This document shows, piece after piece, positions 1-9,143 of a stretch of 64,000 bases of DNA. The stretch is from Enterobacter sp. CC120223-11. Its GTDB lineage: Bacteria; Pseudomonadota; Gammaproteobacteria; Enterobacterales; Enterobacteriaceae. The translations under genes and the position numbers were made by a program. How positions within the stretch are numbered: position 1 is the stretch's first letter; the number at the start of each line of letters is the position of its first letter. The notes under the pieces are model-generated. The model was given only the letters and a program-made list of their open reading frames with translations. It made no database searches and had not been told where the DNA came from. The stretch lies in NCBI RefSeq assembly GCF_900215375.1, contig NZ_OBEF01000012.1:62001-126000 (forward strand), read 5' to 3'.

Positions 1-151
1 CGCCGAGCAGGTTAACTGGCTGCTCAAGCGTGGGGTGCAGTACTGTCAGGGCTGGCACTTTGCGAAAGCCATGCCGCCGCAGGAGTTTGTTCAGTGGCAA
101 CAGGGCTCAGCGCAGGGGGCGAAGCCGCAGGTGGCTCACGCCGAAATCTGA
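1..151 (+). CDS. pdeC: EAL-domain c-di-GMP phosphodiesterase PdeC (YjcC), 3' end only
   Basis: An open frame enters from the left edge at base 2 and stops at TGA 149-151, giving the last 49 residues. They contain the closing part of an EAL domain: a KRGVQYCQGWHFAKAMP stretch matches the conserved QGYxFxxP end of that fold. The family hydrolyses cyclic di-GMP; the full protein is an inner-membrane enzyme with a periplasmic CSS sensor, but that part lies outside the window. The position next to soxS and soxR is the same as that of pdeC (yjcC) in E. coli. The last 16 bases overlap the 3' end of the convergent soxS. Identity is based on the EAL tail plus synteny. Confidence 0.85.
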   Translation, partial: AEQVNWLLKRGVQYCQGWHFAKAMPPQEFVQWQQGSAQGAKPQVAHAEI

Positions 152-465
152 TGGCGATAGTCGCTCGGCGTGCGGTCGAACTCCCGGCGGAAGACCCGCG
201 AAAAGGTCTGCTGCGACACGTAACCTAAATCCATCGCAATATCAAAAATCGGCCGCTTGGTGGTGCGCAGCGCTTCTGCGGCCATCAGTAACCGGCGCTG
301 ACGAATGTAATCCCCCAGCGTCTGGTGCATCACCGTGCGAAACATCCGCTGCAGATACCACTTCGAATAGCCTGATTTTTTTGCCACCACGTCGATGTTA
401 AGCGGCTGATCAATATGATCATCAATCCATTCAGTCAGGGTTTCAATGATGTCGTGATGGGACAT
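136..465 (-). CDS. soxS: SoxS, AraC-family superoxide response activator
   Basis: A 109-residue AraC/XylS-type DNA-binding protein with no effector domain, nearly identical to E. coli SoxS over the two helix-turn-helix motifs (NIDVVAKKSGYSKWYLQRMF and DIAMDLGYVSQQTFSRVF). SoxS activates sodA, zwf, fumC, acrAB and other oxidative-stress genes. The start at 465 (MSHHDIIETL) is chosen because it aligns with the E. coli N terminus; a longer in-frame ATG at 528 would run through the promoter. It is divergent from soxR, which controls it through the operator between them. The C-terminal HQISA tail is slightly longer than in E. coli and its coding end overlaps pdeC by 16 bp. Confidence 0.97.
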   Translation of the reverse strand: MSHHDIIETLTEWIDDHIDQPLNIDVVAKKSGYSKWYLQRMFRTVMHQTLGDYIRQRRLLMAAEALRTTKRPIFDIAMDLGYVSQQTFSRVFRREFDRTPSDYRHQISA

Positions 466-513
466 AAGCGGCCTCTCTCTCACATTTTCGATTCGTCGTT
501 TGGTCTGCGGGCG

Positions 514-544
514 AGTATAATTCCTCAAGTTAACTTGAGGTAAA
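514..544 (-). promoter_or_regulatory. soxS promoter with SoxR operator
   Basis: The perfect 18-bp palindrome CCTCAAGTTAACTTGAGG occupies 523-540. Read on the minus strand it lies between a -35 element TTTACC (539-544) and a -10 element TATACT (514-519), separated by 19 bp. The over-long spacer and the palindrome are the hallmarks of MerR-type activation: oxidised SoxR untwists this spacer to switch on soxS. The soxR start codon is only 11 bp from the operator, so SoxR may also affect its own gene. Confidence 0.95.
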
Positions 545-551
545 GCGCTTT

Positions 552-1013
552 ATGGAAAAGAAATCCCCCCGCATAAAATCGCTGCTGACGCCGGGCGAAG
601 TGGCAAAACGCAGCGGCGTGGCCGTCTCGGCGCTGCATTTCTATGAAAGCAAAGGACTCATTGAAAGCACGCGCAACGGCGGCAATCAGCGCCGTTACCG
701 GCGTGATGTGCTGCGTTATGTGGCGATCATTAAGATTGCCCAGCGTATCGGCATTCCGCTTTCCACCATCAGCGATGCGCTGGGGGTATTGCCAGAAGGG
801 CATAATCTCAGCCCCAAAGCCTGGAAACAGCTGTCGTCAAAATGGCGTGAAGAACTGGACGAGCGTATCCATACGCTGACCGCGCTGCGCGACCAACTGG
901 ATGGCTGCATCGGCTGTGGCTGCCTGTCTCATCGTGATTGTCCGCTGCGCAACCCCGGCGATATGCTGAGTGAGAAAGGGCCAGGGGCGCATTTCCCGGA
1001 TGAGAACGACTGA
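552..1013 (+). CDS. soxR: SoxR, redox-sensing MerR-family activator of soxS
   Basis: 153 residues. The N terminus holds a MerR winged helix ([20 protein letters not shown], residues 12-31), followed by the dimerisation helix and the [2Fe-2S] ligand motif C119-X2-C122-X-C124-X5-C130, exactly the SoxR spacing. The cluster is oxidised by redox-cycling drugs or superoxide, turning SoxR into an activator of soxS. Transcribed divergently from soxS with the operator in between. Length matches E. coli SoxR (154 aa); the last ten residues are the least conserved part. Confidence 0.98.
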   Translation: MEKKSPRIKSLLTPGEVAKRSGVAVSALHFYESKGLIESTRNGGNQRRYRRDVLRYVAIIKIAQRIGIPLSTISDALGVLPEGHNLSPKAWKQLSSKWREELDERIHTLTALRDQLDGCIGCGCLSHRDCPLRNPGDMLSEKGPGAHFPDEND

Positions 1014-1159
1014 AAAAACTAAAGCGCCACAATTGGGCGCTTTAGTTGTTTTCCGGTCTTTGTCTTTCTCTCTATCCCGCTGGTACACGGGAGGGTTTCC
1101 CCCGACATCAGTACGCCTCAGTCGATCAAAAGTGGTTGGAGGTTCCGGTTTGTACTGAC
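1013..1159 (-). ncRNA. ryjA: Candidate RyjA-like small RNA antisense to the soxR 3' side
   Basis: E. coli encodes the ~140-nt RNA RyjA on the minus strand just after soxR. Here the minus strand ends in a strong hairpin plus six T (1013-1047). Upstream there is a plausible sigma-70 promoter: GTGGCA (1189-1194) and TAGACT (1166-1171), 17 bp apart, predicting a start near 1159 and a transcript of about 147 nt. The position, terminator and size fit RyjA; I could not compare the sequence, so the identity is an inference. Confidence 0.45.
1017..1052. terminator. Bidirectional Rho-independent terminator after soxR
   Basis: An inverted repeat (AACTAAAGCGCC paired with GGCGCTTTAGTT, loop ACAATTG) starts a few bases after the soxR stop. 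It has a T-rich tail on the plus strand and a run of six T on the minus strand (bases 1013-1018), so it can end soxR and also a minus-strand transcript arriving from the right. Confidence 0.85.
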
Positions 1160-1280
1160 ACTTTAAGTCTATGCCGAACCCCTTTTTTTGCCACCTGAAA
1201 GGGTGATTTTTTCGCCGAAATTTTTCCCGCCTTGCACCACAGTTCCTATAGTTATTTTGAACAACTCACAGGAGATCTCC

Positions 1281-1949
1281 ATGCTGACCGTGCATCATCT
1301 GAATCTTTCGCGTTCCCAACGCGTGCTCTGGGCTTTAGAAGAGCTGGAGCTGCCCTACCAGATTGTGCGCTATCAGCGTGAGCCAACGATGCTGGCACCT
1401 GAAGCGCTGAAAAAGGTGCACCCTCTGGGCAAGTCACCGGTGCTGGAAGACGAGGGTACGATCCTCGCCGAGTCCGGGGCGATTCTGGAATATATTCAGG
1501 AAACGCGCGACCCGGAACAGCGCCTGAAGCCGCAGAGCCCGCAGGACAACATTCAATATCGCTTCTGGCTCCACTATGCCGAAGGTTCACTGATGCCGAT
1601 GCTGCTGATGAAGCTGGTGTTCGGCAGCCTCGGCAAGCCACCGGTGCCCATCGGGCTGCGAACGGTGGGAAAAATTCTCGGGCAGGGCGTACAGAAGGCG
1701 TACCTCAACAAGCAGTTGGCAACCCACGCGGCCTTTATTGAAGAGCATCTGGCGCAAAACACCTGGTTTGCCGGGGAGCAACTGAGCATGGCCGACATCC
1801 AGATGAGCTATCCGGCGATGGCACTGCTGGCGAGAGGCGGTCAGGGTGATTTACCGCATCTGACGGCGTGGAAAAAACGCGTCGAAATGCGTCCGGCCTG
1901 GCAGCGGGCCATTCAGCAGGGTGGCCCGCTCGACTTTCCCGGAGGGTGA
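1281..1949 (+). CDS. Glutathione S-transferase family protein
   Basis: 222 residues with a thioredoxin-like N-terminal GST domain (about 1-78; LSRSQRVLWALEELELPY is the start of the glutathione-binding site, and LGKSPVLEDEG plus ESGAILEYI are the cis-Pro and Glu-Ser glutathione-contact motifs) and an all-helical C-terminal domain with the usual FAGEQLSMADIQM capping box near residue 170. It probably conjugates glutathione to electrophiles or reduces peroxides in the cytoplasm; the substrate is unknown. The start at 1281 follows a clear AGGAG (1270-1274). It sits between soxR and ghxP, where E. coli K-12 has no gene, so it may be a lineage-specific partner of the oxidative stress genes, though no SoxS box was identified. 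Confidence 0.85.
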   Translation: MLTVHHLNLSRSQRVLWALEELELPYQIVRYQREPTMLAPEALKKVHPLGKSPVLEDEGTILAESGAILEYIQETRDPEQRLKPQSPQDNIQYRFWLHYAEGSLMPMLLMKLVFGSLGKPPVPIGLRTVGKILGQGVQKAYLNKQLATHAAFIEEHLAQNTWFAGEQLSMADIQMSYPAMALLARGGQGDLPHLTAWKKRVEMRPAWQRAIQQGGPLDFPGG

Positions 1950-2024
1950 TTCATCATCATAAAAAGCGATGACCGGGCGAAATGAAAATAATCTGCCATA
2001 AAATTGTTGCCAGATTGCGCAGGG

Positions 2025-2229
2025 ACGATATCGTTTGCGCATACGTTGGCGATTTCTTCGCCGTCATAAGCGAAATTTAGCGAAATGACGCAAACATCAG
2101 TTGAAAAGGGCAGCGCAAAAGCCAGATAATCGTTTGCCTTTTTTGCCCGCCCTGGTTTTCTTATGGATAAACCGCAGGGCAGGTCACATTGAATACCGTT
2201 TTTGTCTGCGCGGAGTTAATCGTTTGCTT
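2025..2229. promoter_or_regulatory. ghxP leader with repeated PurR-like half sites
   Basis: The 392-bp gap between the GST gene and ghxP holds no gene. It carries the motif CGTTTGC three times (2032-2038, 2131-2137, 2221-2227), twice followed by a T run, and ACGCAAAC once (2088-2095). These match the halves of the PurR operator ACGCAAACGTTTGCGT; the best full match is 2025-2040 with 12 of 16 bases. ghxP takes up purine bases, so PurR control is expected. Whether each copy binds PurR is not known. Confidence 0.5.
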
Positions 2230-2341
2230 TTTTGTGGCTCCCCTTAGCCGCGATGTAGCACAGGGAGATGACGCTTAGCTGGCAGTGGATTGTCCCTCAC
2301 GCAGACGGACGAATGATAAAAACTCTCAGGGGATGTTTTCT

Positions 2342-3688
2342 ATGTCTACGCCTTCAGCGCGTACCGGCGGTCTGGACGCCTGGTTCAAAATTTCAGCTCG
2401 TGGCAGTACCGTACGTCAGGAGATTGTTGCCGGTTTAACCACCTTCCTGGCGATGGTCTACTCCGTTATCGTCGTGCCGGGCATGCTCGGCAAAGCGGGC
2501 TTCCCGCCAGCCGCCGTCTTCGTGGCAACCTGCCTGGTCGCGGGTGTGGGTTCACTGGTGATGGGTCTGTGGGCCAACTTACCGCTGGCCATTGGCTGCG
2601 CCATCTCGCTGACCGCGTTTACCGCATTCAGCCTGGTACTTGGTCAGCACATCAGTATTCCTGTTGCCCTGGGCGCCGTGTTCCTGATGGGTGTGCTGTT
2701 TACGGTGATTTCCGCCACCGGCATCCGTAGCTGGATCCTGCGCAACCTGCCGCAGGGCGTTGCGCACGGGACCGGCATCGGTATCGGCCTGTTCCTGCTG
2801 CTGATTGCGGCGAACGGCGTGGGCCTGGTTGTTAAAAACCCGCTGGACGGCCTGCCGGTGGCTCTCGGCCACTTCGCAAGCTTCCCGGTGATCATGTCGC
2901 TGATTGGCCTGGCGGTGATCATCGGTCTGGAAAAAATGAAAGTGCCGGGCGGCATTCTGCTGACCATTATCGGCGTCTCCGTCGTCGGCCTGATTTTTGA
3001 TCCGAGCGTGCATTTCTCCGGCATCTTCGCTATGCCTTCTCTCAGCGATGAGCACGGCAACTCGCTGATTGGCAGCCTGGATATCATGGGTGCGTTGAAC
3101 CCGGTTGTTCTGCCAAGCGTGCTGGCGCTGGTGATGACCGCGGTGTTTGACGCCACGGGCACCATCCGTGCGGTAGCCGGTCAGGCGAACCTGCTGGATA
3201 AAGACGGGCAGATCATCAACGGCGGTAAAGCGCTGACCACCGACTCCCTGAGCAGCGTGTTCTCTGGCCTGGTGGGCGCGGCCCCGGCGGCGGTGTACAT
3301 CGAATCCGCAGCGGGTACGGCGGCAGGCGGCAAAACCGGCCTGACGGCGATCACCGTCGGCGTACTGTTCCTGCTGATCCTGTTCCTCTCCCCGCTCTCC
3401 TACCTGGTGCCTGCCTACGCCACCGCTCCGGCGCTGATGTACGTGGGTCTGCTGATGCTGAGCAACGTGGCGAAAATCGACTTCGCTGACTTCGTTGACG
3501 CGATGTCTGGCCTGATCACGGCGGTATTTATCGTCCTGACCTGTAACATCGTTACCGGCATCATGATCGGTTTCGCGACCCTGGTGATTGGCCGCGTGGT
3601 CTCCGGTGAGTGGCGCAAGCTGAACATCGGCACCGTGGTGATTGCCCTGGCACTGGTAGCCTTCTATGCAGGCGGCTGGGCGATTTAA
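2342..3688 (+). CDS. ghxP: GhxP, guanine/hypoxanthine permease (YjcD)
   Basis: A 448-residue NCS2/AzgA-type purine permease, almost identical along its length to E. coli GhxP (YjcD, 449 aa). It imports guanine and hypoxanthine with protons across the inner membrane. The sequence is a chain of hydrophobic segments with the family motifs [14 protein letters not shown] near residue 275 and the [15 protein letters not shown] stretch near 325. The start at 2342 ([10 protein letters not shown]) matches the E. coli protein; an upstream in-frame ATG at 2285 would add an unconserved leader. Single-gene unit, ended by its own terminator; yjcE follows in the same direction. Confidence 0.96.
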   Translation: MSTPSARTGGLDAWFKISARGSTVRQEIVAGLTTFLAMVYSVIVVPGMLGKAGFPPAAVFVATCLVAGVGSLVMGLWANLPLAIGCAISLTAFTAFSLVLGQHISIPVALGAVFLMGVLFTVISATGIRSWILRNLPQGVAHGTGIGIGLFLLLIAANGVGLVVKNPLDGLPVALGHFASFPVIMSLIGLAVIIGLEKMKVPGGILLTIIGVSVVGLIFDPSVHFSGIFAMPSLSDEHGNSLIGSLDIMGALNPVVLPSVLALVMTAVFDATGTIRAVAGQANLLDKDGQIINGGKALTTDSLSSVFSGLVGAAPAAVYIESAAGTAAGGKTGLTAITVGVLFLLILFLSPLSYLVPAYATAPALMYVGLLMLSNVAKIDFADFVDAMSGLITAVFIVLTCNIVTGIMIGFATLVIGRVVSGEWRKLNIGTVVIALALVAFYAGGWAI

Positions 3689-3705
3689 GCCCTCCGGCTG
3701 TGCAT

Positions 3706-3742
3706 AAAAACGGGTGGCTTCGGCCGCCCGTTTTTGTTTTTT
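3706..3742 (+). terminator. Rho-independent terminator after ghxP
   Basis: Stem CGGGTGGC / GCCGCCCG with a TTCG loop, flanked by A5 and T5GT6, eighteen bases after the ghxP stop codon. Confidence 0.92.
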
Positions 3743-3915
3743 CAGATGCGTTCAGGGCAGAAGCGCTGCGACTGAGAGCGCACGATAAGTCATTCAACTC
3801 AATGAATTGTTTAACCTTTGCTATTTTAGGGAACATCCTGTTGTGCTTTGCGATAAGCTGAAAGGCGTATTATCAGACACAGCATAAGAGTTAAGACAAC
3901 GCATACAGGGATAGC

Positions 3916-5562
3916 ATGGAAATTTTCTTCACAATACTGATCATGACCCTCGTGGTCTCTCTCTCCGGGGTCGTTACCCGCGTCTTGCCCTTTCAGGTTC
4001 CGCTGCCGTTGATGCAAATCTTCATCGGGGCGGCGCTGGCGTGGCCGACCTTTGGCCTGCACGTTGAGTTTGACCCGGAGTTGTTCCTCGTCCTCTTCAT
4101 TCCACCGCTGCTGTTTGCCGACGGCTGGAAGACGCCGACCCGCGAGTTTATCGAGCACGGACGAGAGATTTTTGGCCTGGCGCTGGCGTTAGTCCTGGTG
4201 ACGGTGGTCGGGATTGGTTTTCTGATTTACTGGGTGGTGCCAGGCATTCCGCTGATCCCGGCGTTTGCGCTGGCGGCGGTGCTGTCGCCGACCGATGCGG
4301 TGGCGCTCTCCGGCATCGTAGGCGAAGGGCGCATCCCGAAAAAAATTATGGGCATTTTGCAGGGCGAGGCGCTGATGAACGACGCCTCCGGCCTGGTGTC
4401 GCTGAAGTTTGCCGTCGCCGTGGTGATGGGGACGATGATCTTTACCGTTGGTGGGGCCACGCTCGAATTTTTCAAAGTCGCGACTGGCGGCATTCTGGCA
4501 GGCTTTATCGTCAGCTGGCTCTATGGGCGTTCCCTGCGATTCCTCAGCCGCTGGGGCGGTGACGAACCGGCCACGCAGATTGTGCTGCTGTTCCTGCTGC
4601 CGTTCGCTTCATACCTGATTGCCGAACACATCGGCGTGTCGGGCATTCTCGCCGCTGTCGCCGCCGGGATGACCATTACCCGTTCAGGCGTGATGCGTAC
4701 CGCGCCGCTGGCAATGCGCCTGCGTGCGAACAGCACCTGGGCGATGCTGGAGTTTGTGTTCAACGGCATGGTGTTCCTGCTGCTCGGCTTGCAGCTGCCG
4801 GGCATTCTTGAGTCCTCGCTGGTGGCGGCCGAAGCCGATCCGAACGTGGAAACCTGGATGCTGTTTGCCGACATCATCCTGATTTATGCGGCGCTGATGC
4901 TGGTGCGCTTTGGCTGGCTGTGGACCATGCAGCGCTTCAGCCAGCGCTTCCTGAAAAAGAAACCGATGGAGTTTGGCAGCTGGACCACGCGTGAACTGCT
5001 GATTGCCACGTTTGCGGGTGTGCGTGGGGCAATTACCCTGGCCGGTGTGCTGTCGATTCCGCTGCTGCTTTCCGATGGCAACGTCTTCCCGGCCCGCTAC
5101 GAACTGGTGTTCCTGGCGGCGGGTGTGATCCTGTTCTCGCTGTTTGTGGCGGTAATACTGATGCCGATTTTGCTGCGTCATATTGAAGTGGCTGACCACT
5201 CGCAGCAGCACAAAGAGGAGCGTCTGGCGCGTGCCGCAACGGCGGACGTGGCGATTGTCGCCATCCAGAAGATGGAAGAGCGTCTGGCGCAGGACACCAA
5301 AGAGAACATCGATAACCAGCTGCTGACGGAGGTCAGTTCCCGCGTAATCGGTAACCTGCGCCGCCGTGCCGACGGGCGTAACGATGTGGAAACCTCCATG
5401 CTGGAAGAGAGCCTCGAACGCCGTTTCCGCCTTGCGGCGCTGCGCTCCGAGCGTGGTGAGCTGTACCATCTGCGCGCCACCCGCCAAATCAGCAACGAAA
5501 CGCTGCAAAAGTTGCTGCACGACCTCGATTTGCTGGAAGCGCTGCTGATAGAAGATCAGTAA
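3916..5562 (+). CDS. yjcE: YjcE, CPA1-family Na+/H+ antiporter
   Basis: 548 residues: about twelve transmembrane segments over residues 1-420, then a ~125-residue cytoplasmic tail rich in charged helices. CPA1 motifs are visible: FIPPLLFADGW near 62, AAVLSPTDAVALSGI near 120 and EALMNDASGLV near 152 with the ion-binding ND pair, and FAGVRGAITLAGVLS near 365. It exchanges sodium or another monovalent cation for protons at the inner membrane. The E. coli gene yjcE lies at the same place after ghxP. A promoter is likely in the 170-bp gap beyond the ghxP terminator but no clear site was picked out. Confidence 0.94.
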   Translation: MEIFFTILIMTLVVSLSGVVTRVLPFQVPLPLMQIFIGAALAWPTFGLHVEFDPELFLVLFIPPLLFADGWKTPTREFIEHGREIFGLALALVLVTVVGIGFLIYWVVPGIPLIPAFALAAVLSPTDAVALSGIVGEGRIPKKIMGILQGEALMNDASGLVSLKFAVAVVMGTMIFTVGGATLEFFKVATGGILAGFIVSWLYGRSLRFLSRWGGDEPATQIVLLFLLPFASYLIAEHIGVSGILAAVAAGMTITRSGVMRTAPLAMRLRANSTWAMLEFVFNGMVFLLLGLQLPGILESSLVAAEADPNVETWMLFADIILIYAALMLVRFGWLWTMQRFSQRFLKKKPMEFGSWTTRELLIATFAGVRGAITLAGVLSIPLLLSDGNVFPARYELVFLAAGVILFSLFVAVILMPILLRHIEVADHSQQHKEERLARAATADVAIVAIQKMEERLAQDTKENIDNQLLTEVSSRVIGNLRRRADGRNDVETSMLEESLERRFRLAALRSERGELYHLRATRQISNETLQKLLHDLDLLEALLIEDQ

Positions 5563-5569
5563 TTTCCCC

Positions 5570-5597
5570 AAAAAAAGAGCCGCCTCCAGGGCGGCTC
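5570..5597 (-). terminator. Rho-independent terminator of the murQP operon
   Basis: Minus-strand stem GAGCCGCC / GGCGGCTC (5577-5597) is followed by seven T. The T run is only on the minus strand, so it primarily ends murQP; the hairpin lies just after the convergent yjcE stop as well. Confidence 0.88.
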
Positions 5598-5618
5598 AAA
5601 GGGGGGAACAATCAACCG

Positions 5619-7067
5619 CTATTGCAGGTCGACGTCTTTACTGCCAAAGAACCAGGTCAGCACAAAACCAGCAGCATAAGAAATCAGGATGCCCGCCACG
5701 TAAACCGCCATCCCGGCAAAGATGCCTTGTGATGAGGTCATCAGCGGAATCGACACCAGGCCAGACGGGCCGAACACGGTGTTCAGGCCAATAGGCAAGC
5801 CCATCCAGGACACCAGACCGATAAAGAATCCACCGACCGCGCCACCGATACAGGCTGTCACGAACGGTTTCAGGCGCGGCAGGGTGACGCCGTAAATCAG
5901 CGGTTCGCCGATGCCGAGCAGGCCCGGGAAGATGGCGCCTTTAATCTGCGTGCGCAGCACGGAGCCGTGTTTGGCGCGGAAGTACAGGGCAAGCGATGCG
6001 CCTACCTGTCCGGCACCGGCCATCGCCAGAATCGGGAACAGGGAGTTGAAGCCCTGGGCGTCCATCAGCGCGAAGTACACCGGCACGAAGCCCTGGTGAA
6101 TACCGAACACCACCGCAATCAGGAACAGGCCAGCCAGCACCGCGGTGCCAAACGGGTTGCCGTTGAGGTGCAGGAACAGCCAGGACATCCCTTTGAACAG
6201 CTCGCCGCCAATCGGCATGATGACGGTGAAGGTAATGGCCCCGGTGATCAGCAGCGTGATGGCGGAGGTCAGGATCATATCCAGCGAGTCGTGGATAAAA
6301 CGGCGCACCTGGCGCTCAATCCATGCCCCTAGAATACAGGCCAGCAGCACGCCGATGATGTTGCCACGCGGGTCAATCGCCAGGCCGAAGAAGTCCTGCA
6401 TCCCGGCGTAGTAGCCCACTTTGCCTTCCGGCACGTAGCGCAGAATAAATAGCGAGGCGATGATCGCGCCGTTCACGCCCGAACCGCCGAAGGCTTTTTG
6501 GGTGTTGAAGCCAATCAGAATGCTGAGGAAGGTAAACAGGCCAATGCTGAACACCTTCATATAGGCAATCAGATGCACCAGCCAGGCGGCCGGGGTTGCA
6601 CCGTCAACCACAAAGATCTGCTGCAGCAGCGTGGCGATACCCAGCAGCAGGCCCGCGGCGATAAAACCGGGGATCAGCGGGGTGAAGATGGTCGCGAATT
6701 TGGTGAGGAAGTTGTGCACCGCGCTGTTCTGCTTGCCTTTCATCTTCGCCTTGTTTTCGCTGGCCTGTGATTTCAGATCGGCACCTGCCGCCGGGGCGAT
6801 ATCCTCACCATCGGCTTTGATCATCTCATTCATCATTTCGCTGGCGGTCTGTGCTTTGCCAGGGCCGAGGATGATTTGCAGCTGGTCGTCGCCGTTGATA
6901 ACGCCCATCACGCCAGGCACGGCTTTCAGCTGATCGATATCGATAATATCGCGGTCGACAAGCGTCAGGCGCAGGCGCGTCATGCAGTTACCGCAGACGC
7001 TGATGTTGGCCTTGCCGCCTGCCAGCCGGAGCAGTTGCTCAACCATTGGGGCTGTGATTTTCGCCAT
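5619..7067 (-). CDS. murP: MurP, PTS EIIBC for N-acetylmuramic acid
   Basis: 482 residues (E. coli MurP 474). Residues ~1-85 form a glucose-type EIIB domain with the phosphoryl Cys28 in [10 protein letters not shown]; after a charged linker ([10 protein letters not shown]) an EIIC domain of about ten membrane segments begins ([24 protein letters not shown]) and includes the conserved [14 protein letters not shown] near residue 385. It imports N-acetylmuramic acid as MurNAc 6-phosphate, borrowing EIIA-Glc because no EIIA is attached. murQ lies 2 bp upstream in the same operon and removes the lactyl ether from the product. Used in peptidoglycan recovery. Confidence 0.96.
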   Translation of the reverse strand: MAKITAPMVEQLLRLAGGKANISVCGNCMTRLRLTLVDRDIIDIDQLKAVPGVMGVINGDDQLQIILGPGKAQTASEMMNEMIKADGEDIAPAAGADLKSQASENKAKMKGKQNSAVHNFLTKFATIFTPLIPGFIAAGLLLGIATLLQQIFVVDGATPAAWLVHLIAYMKVFSIGLFTFLSILIGFNTQKAFGGSGVNGAIIASLFILRYVPEGKVGYYAGMQDFFGLAIDPRGNIIGVLLACILGAWIERQVRRFIHDSLDMILTSAITLLITGAITFTVIMPIGGELFKGMSWLFLHLNGNPFGTAVLAGLFLIAVVFGIHQGFVPVYFALMDAQGFNSLFPILAMAGAGQVGASLALYFRAKHGSVLRTQIKGAIFPGLLGIGEPLIYGVTLPRLKPFVTACIGGAVGGFFIGLVSWMGLPIGLNTVFGPSGLVSIPLMTSSQGIFAGMAVYVAGILISYAAGFVLTWFFGSKDVDLQ

Positions 7068-7069
7068 GA

Positions 7070-7981
7070 TTAGTTGCCCCCGATGCCCTGAATGGCGCTG
7101 CGAATAAAGCCGTTGTTTTTGGTGAGTATTTCGCTGGCTTCTGCTGCGTTAAGGCCGGCCAGAATCATCACGATAGCGGTCTTACAGTGGCGGTTGCAGG
7201 CACTCAGCGCAGCTTCTGCGGTGGCGGGATCGCACTCGGTCGCCTGTACCACGATATTCACCTGGCGCTGGAGCAGCTTGGCGTTGGTGGCTTCCACGTC
7301 GACCATCAGGTTGCCGAACACTTTGCCGGAGCGGATCATCGCGCCGGTGGTCAGCATATTCAGGATAAGTTTTTGCGCGGTGCCTGCTTTCATGCGGGAA
7401 GAACCGGTCACCACTTCTGCGCCGACCAGCGGCTCCATGGCGATGTCGGCCAGTTTGCCAATTTCGCTGCCGCGGTTGCAGGCGATTGCGCCTGTGGTTG
7501 CGCCCACGCTGCGGGCATAGTTCAGCGCGCCAATAACGTACGGAGTACGGCCGCTGGCGGCGATGCCGACGACCACGTCGCGCTCGTTCAGCGCCAGGTC
7601 ACGCAGATCCTGCTCGCCGAGCTGGACGTTATCTTCGGCGTTTTCAACCGCCTGAAGAATCGCGGTGTGACCGCCAGCAATCAGGCCGACTACCATTTCG
7701 CGAGGCGTGCCGTAGGTTGGCGGGCATTCGCTGGCATCCAGAATACCCAGACGGCCCGAGGTGCCCGCGCCGCAGTAAATCAGGCGGCCGCCGCAGGCAA
7801 ATGCTTTGGTTATCGCATCGACGGCCTGCGCGATAGCGGGCAGCTGTGCTTCCACCGCCAGCGCGACCTTCTGGTCTTCCGCGTTGATGACTTTCAGCAT
7901 CTCCAGGGTGGAGAGGTTATCGATGTTTTCGCTCGCCTGGTTGCGGCTTTCGGTGGTCAGGGCGGATAAATCAATTTTCAT
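7070..7981 (-). CDS. murQ: MurQ, N-acetylmuramic acid 6-phosphate etherase
   Basis: 303-residue SIS-domain enzyme that splits MurNAc 6-phosphate into GlcNAc 6-phosphate and D-lactate, linking MurP uptake and anhydro-MurNAc recycling to amino-sugar metabolism. The sugar-phosphate site [17 protein letters not shown] (about residues 69-85), the general-acid Glu in SECPPTYGT, and the [18 protein letters not shown] motif near 190 are all present, as in E. coli (298 aa). First gene of the murQP operon, divergent from its repressor gene murR. Confidence 0.97.
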   Translation of the reverse strand: MKIDLSALTTESRNQASENIDNLSTLEMLKVINAEDQKVALAVEAQLPAIAQAVDAITKAFACGGRLIYCGAGTSGRLGILDASECPPTYGTPREMVVGLIAGGHTAILQAVENAEDNVQLGEQDLRDLALNERDVVVGIAASGRTPYVIGALNYARSVGATTGAIACNRGSEIGKLADIAMEPLVGAEVVTGSSRMKAGTAQKLILNMLTTGAMIRSGKVFGNLMVDVEATNAKLLQRQVNIVVQATECDPATAEAALSACNRHCKTAIVMILAGLNAAEASEILTKNNGFIRSAIQGIGGN

Positions 7982-8013
7982 AACGACCTCGATGAATAAC
8001 GTGCTTAATGGAT

Positions 8014-8087
8014 GGAATAATATATTCCTTAAAAAAATGATAGAAGTAATATTTTATCCCAAAGGCGGTTCTGTGATCTTTGTCACC
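8014..8087. promoter_or_regulatory. murQ/murR control region: palindrome and CRP site
   Basis: Between divergent murQ and murR there is a perfect 15-bp inverted repeat, GGAATA-ATA-TATTCC (8014-8028), 33 bp before murQ, a good candidate MurR operator. Farther on, TGTGA-TCTTTG-TCACC (8072-8087) matches the CRP consensus in 9 of 10 key bases. E. coli murQP is repressed by MurR and activated by CRP-cAMP, in agreement with this layout; the MurR assignment is inferred from position and symmetry. Confidence 0.65.
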
Positions 8088-8186
8088 CTGATGGTGTTAC
8101 AGCCTGAAACAGGATGAAGAGGTGTAATACGCCCGGGGATGACTTATCATTTTACTCCCGGCTGAGCCTGCAAAACCGAGCGTTTT

Positions 8187-9041
8187 ATGAAACACATCAA
8201 CACCATCCTGCATAACAAAGCGCTGTTTACCCCCGGCGAGCGCAAGATTGCGGATTTCATTCTTGATAACCCCGGCCGCGTGAAGCAGTTCTCTTCGCCG
8301 GAGCTGGCGCAGGTGCTCGGCATCAGCCAGTCGAGCATCATTAAATTCGCCCAGAAGCTCGGCTTCAAGGGCTACACCAATTTCAAAATGGCGCTGGTGG
8401 AAGAGTGGGGTCAGCAGAGCACCGAGCGTAAAAACGATGTCGCCTGGATCCACAATGAAATCAGCAGCGAAGATACCTTCCCACAGATTGCGGAAAAGCT
8501 GCTGCTGGAGAAACAGCAGGCGCTGCGTGACACCACGAGCGCGCTTGATTTTACTACGCTGACTCAGGTTGTGGATTTGATCCGCGTTGCCGGACGCGTG
8601 CAAATCACGGCCATCGGGGGCTCCTCGCTTATCGCCAAAGACCTCGCCTATAAGCTGATGAAAATCGGCTATCCGGTGATGCATGAGATGGACAGCCATG
8701 TGCAGATCACCGTGGCGCAGTCGCTCACGGCGGCCGATTTGCAGATTGCCATTTCGTTCTCCGGTAACCGCCGTGAGGTGCAGGTTGCGGCGGAAGCCGC
8801 GAAAGCGCGCGGGGCAAAAGTGGTTGCGTTGACGTCGCTCCAGCACTCGCCGCTGCGTCAGGTGGCGGATCTCACTCTCGACACCCTTGCCGACGGCAGC
8901 AAAACCCACAGTTCGTCAATTTCCGTGCGCACGGCGCAGCATACGTTGATCGACCTGCTTTTCGTCTGCTTGCTTCAGCAGGGGGATGCCGGACGTCGTC
9001 AACTGGTTTCCGAGAGCCGGATACTGGTGGATAAGCTTTAA
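8187..9041 (+). CDS. murR: MurR, RpiR-family repressor of murQP
   Basis: 284 residues: N-terminal HTH_6 (LAQVLGISQSSIIKFAQKLGFKGYTNFK, about 45-72) and a C-terminal SIS domain (ITAIGGSSLIAKDLAYKLMKIG and ISFSGNRREV near 140-200) that would bind MurNAc 6-phosphate and release DNA. Divergent from murQP as in E. coli. The start at 8187 gives the standard MKHINTILHNKALFTPGERKIADF N terminus. 102 bp separate its stop from that of the convergent LysR-type gene. Confidence 0.93.
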   Translation: MKHINTILHNKALFTPGERKIADFILDNPGRVKQFSSPELAQVLGISQSSIIKFAQKLGFKGYTNFKMALVEEWGQQSTERKNDVAWIHNEISSEDTFPQIAEKLLLEKQQALRDTTSALDFTTLTQVVDLIRVAGRVQITAIGGSSLIAKDLAYKLMKIGYPVMHEMDSHVQITVAQSLTAADLQIAISFSGNRREVQVAAEAAKARGAKVVALTSLQHSPLRQVADLTLDTLADGSKTHSSSISVRTAQHTLIDLLFVCLLQQGDAGRRQLVSESRILVDKL

Positions 9042-9143
9042 ACGTTGCAGGCAGAACAGGGGAATGGCGAAGAGGGGAAAACATCGGAGGCCAGAAACCC
9101 AAAGCTGCTGACGGTGGAAACACCACGCGCCAGCTATCTTAAA

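Noticed and set aside
1950-2341. Purine riboswitch upstream of ghxP
   Set aside because: No three-way junction or conserved purine-riboswitch core is seen; PurR-like DNA motifs explain the repeats better and match the family in enterics.
4684-5571. 295-codon minus-strand frame inside yjcE
   Set aside because: Antisense to conserved CPA1 antiporter sequence; His/Gln/Arg-rich translation typical of a shadow frame.
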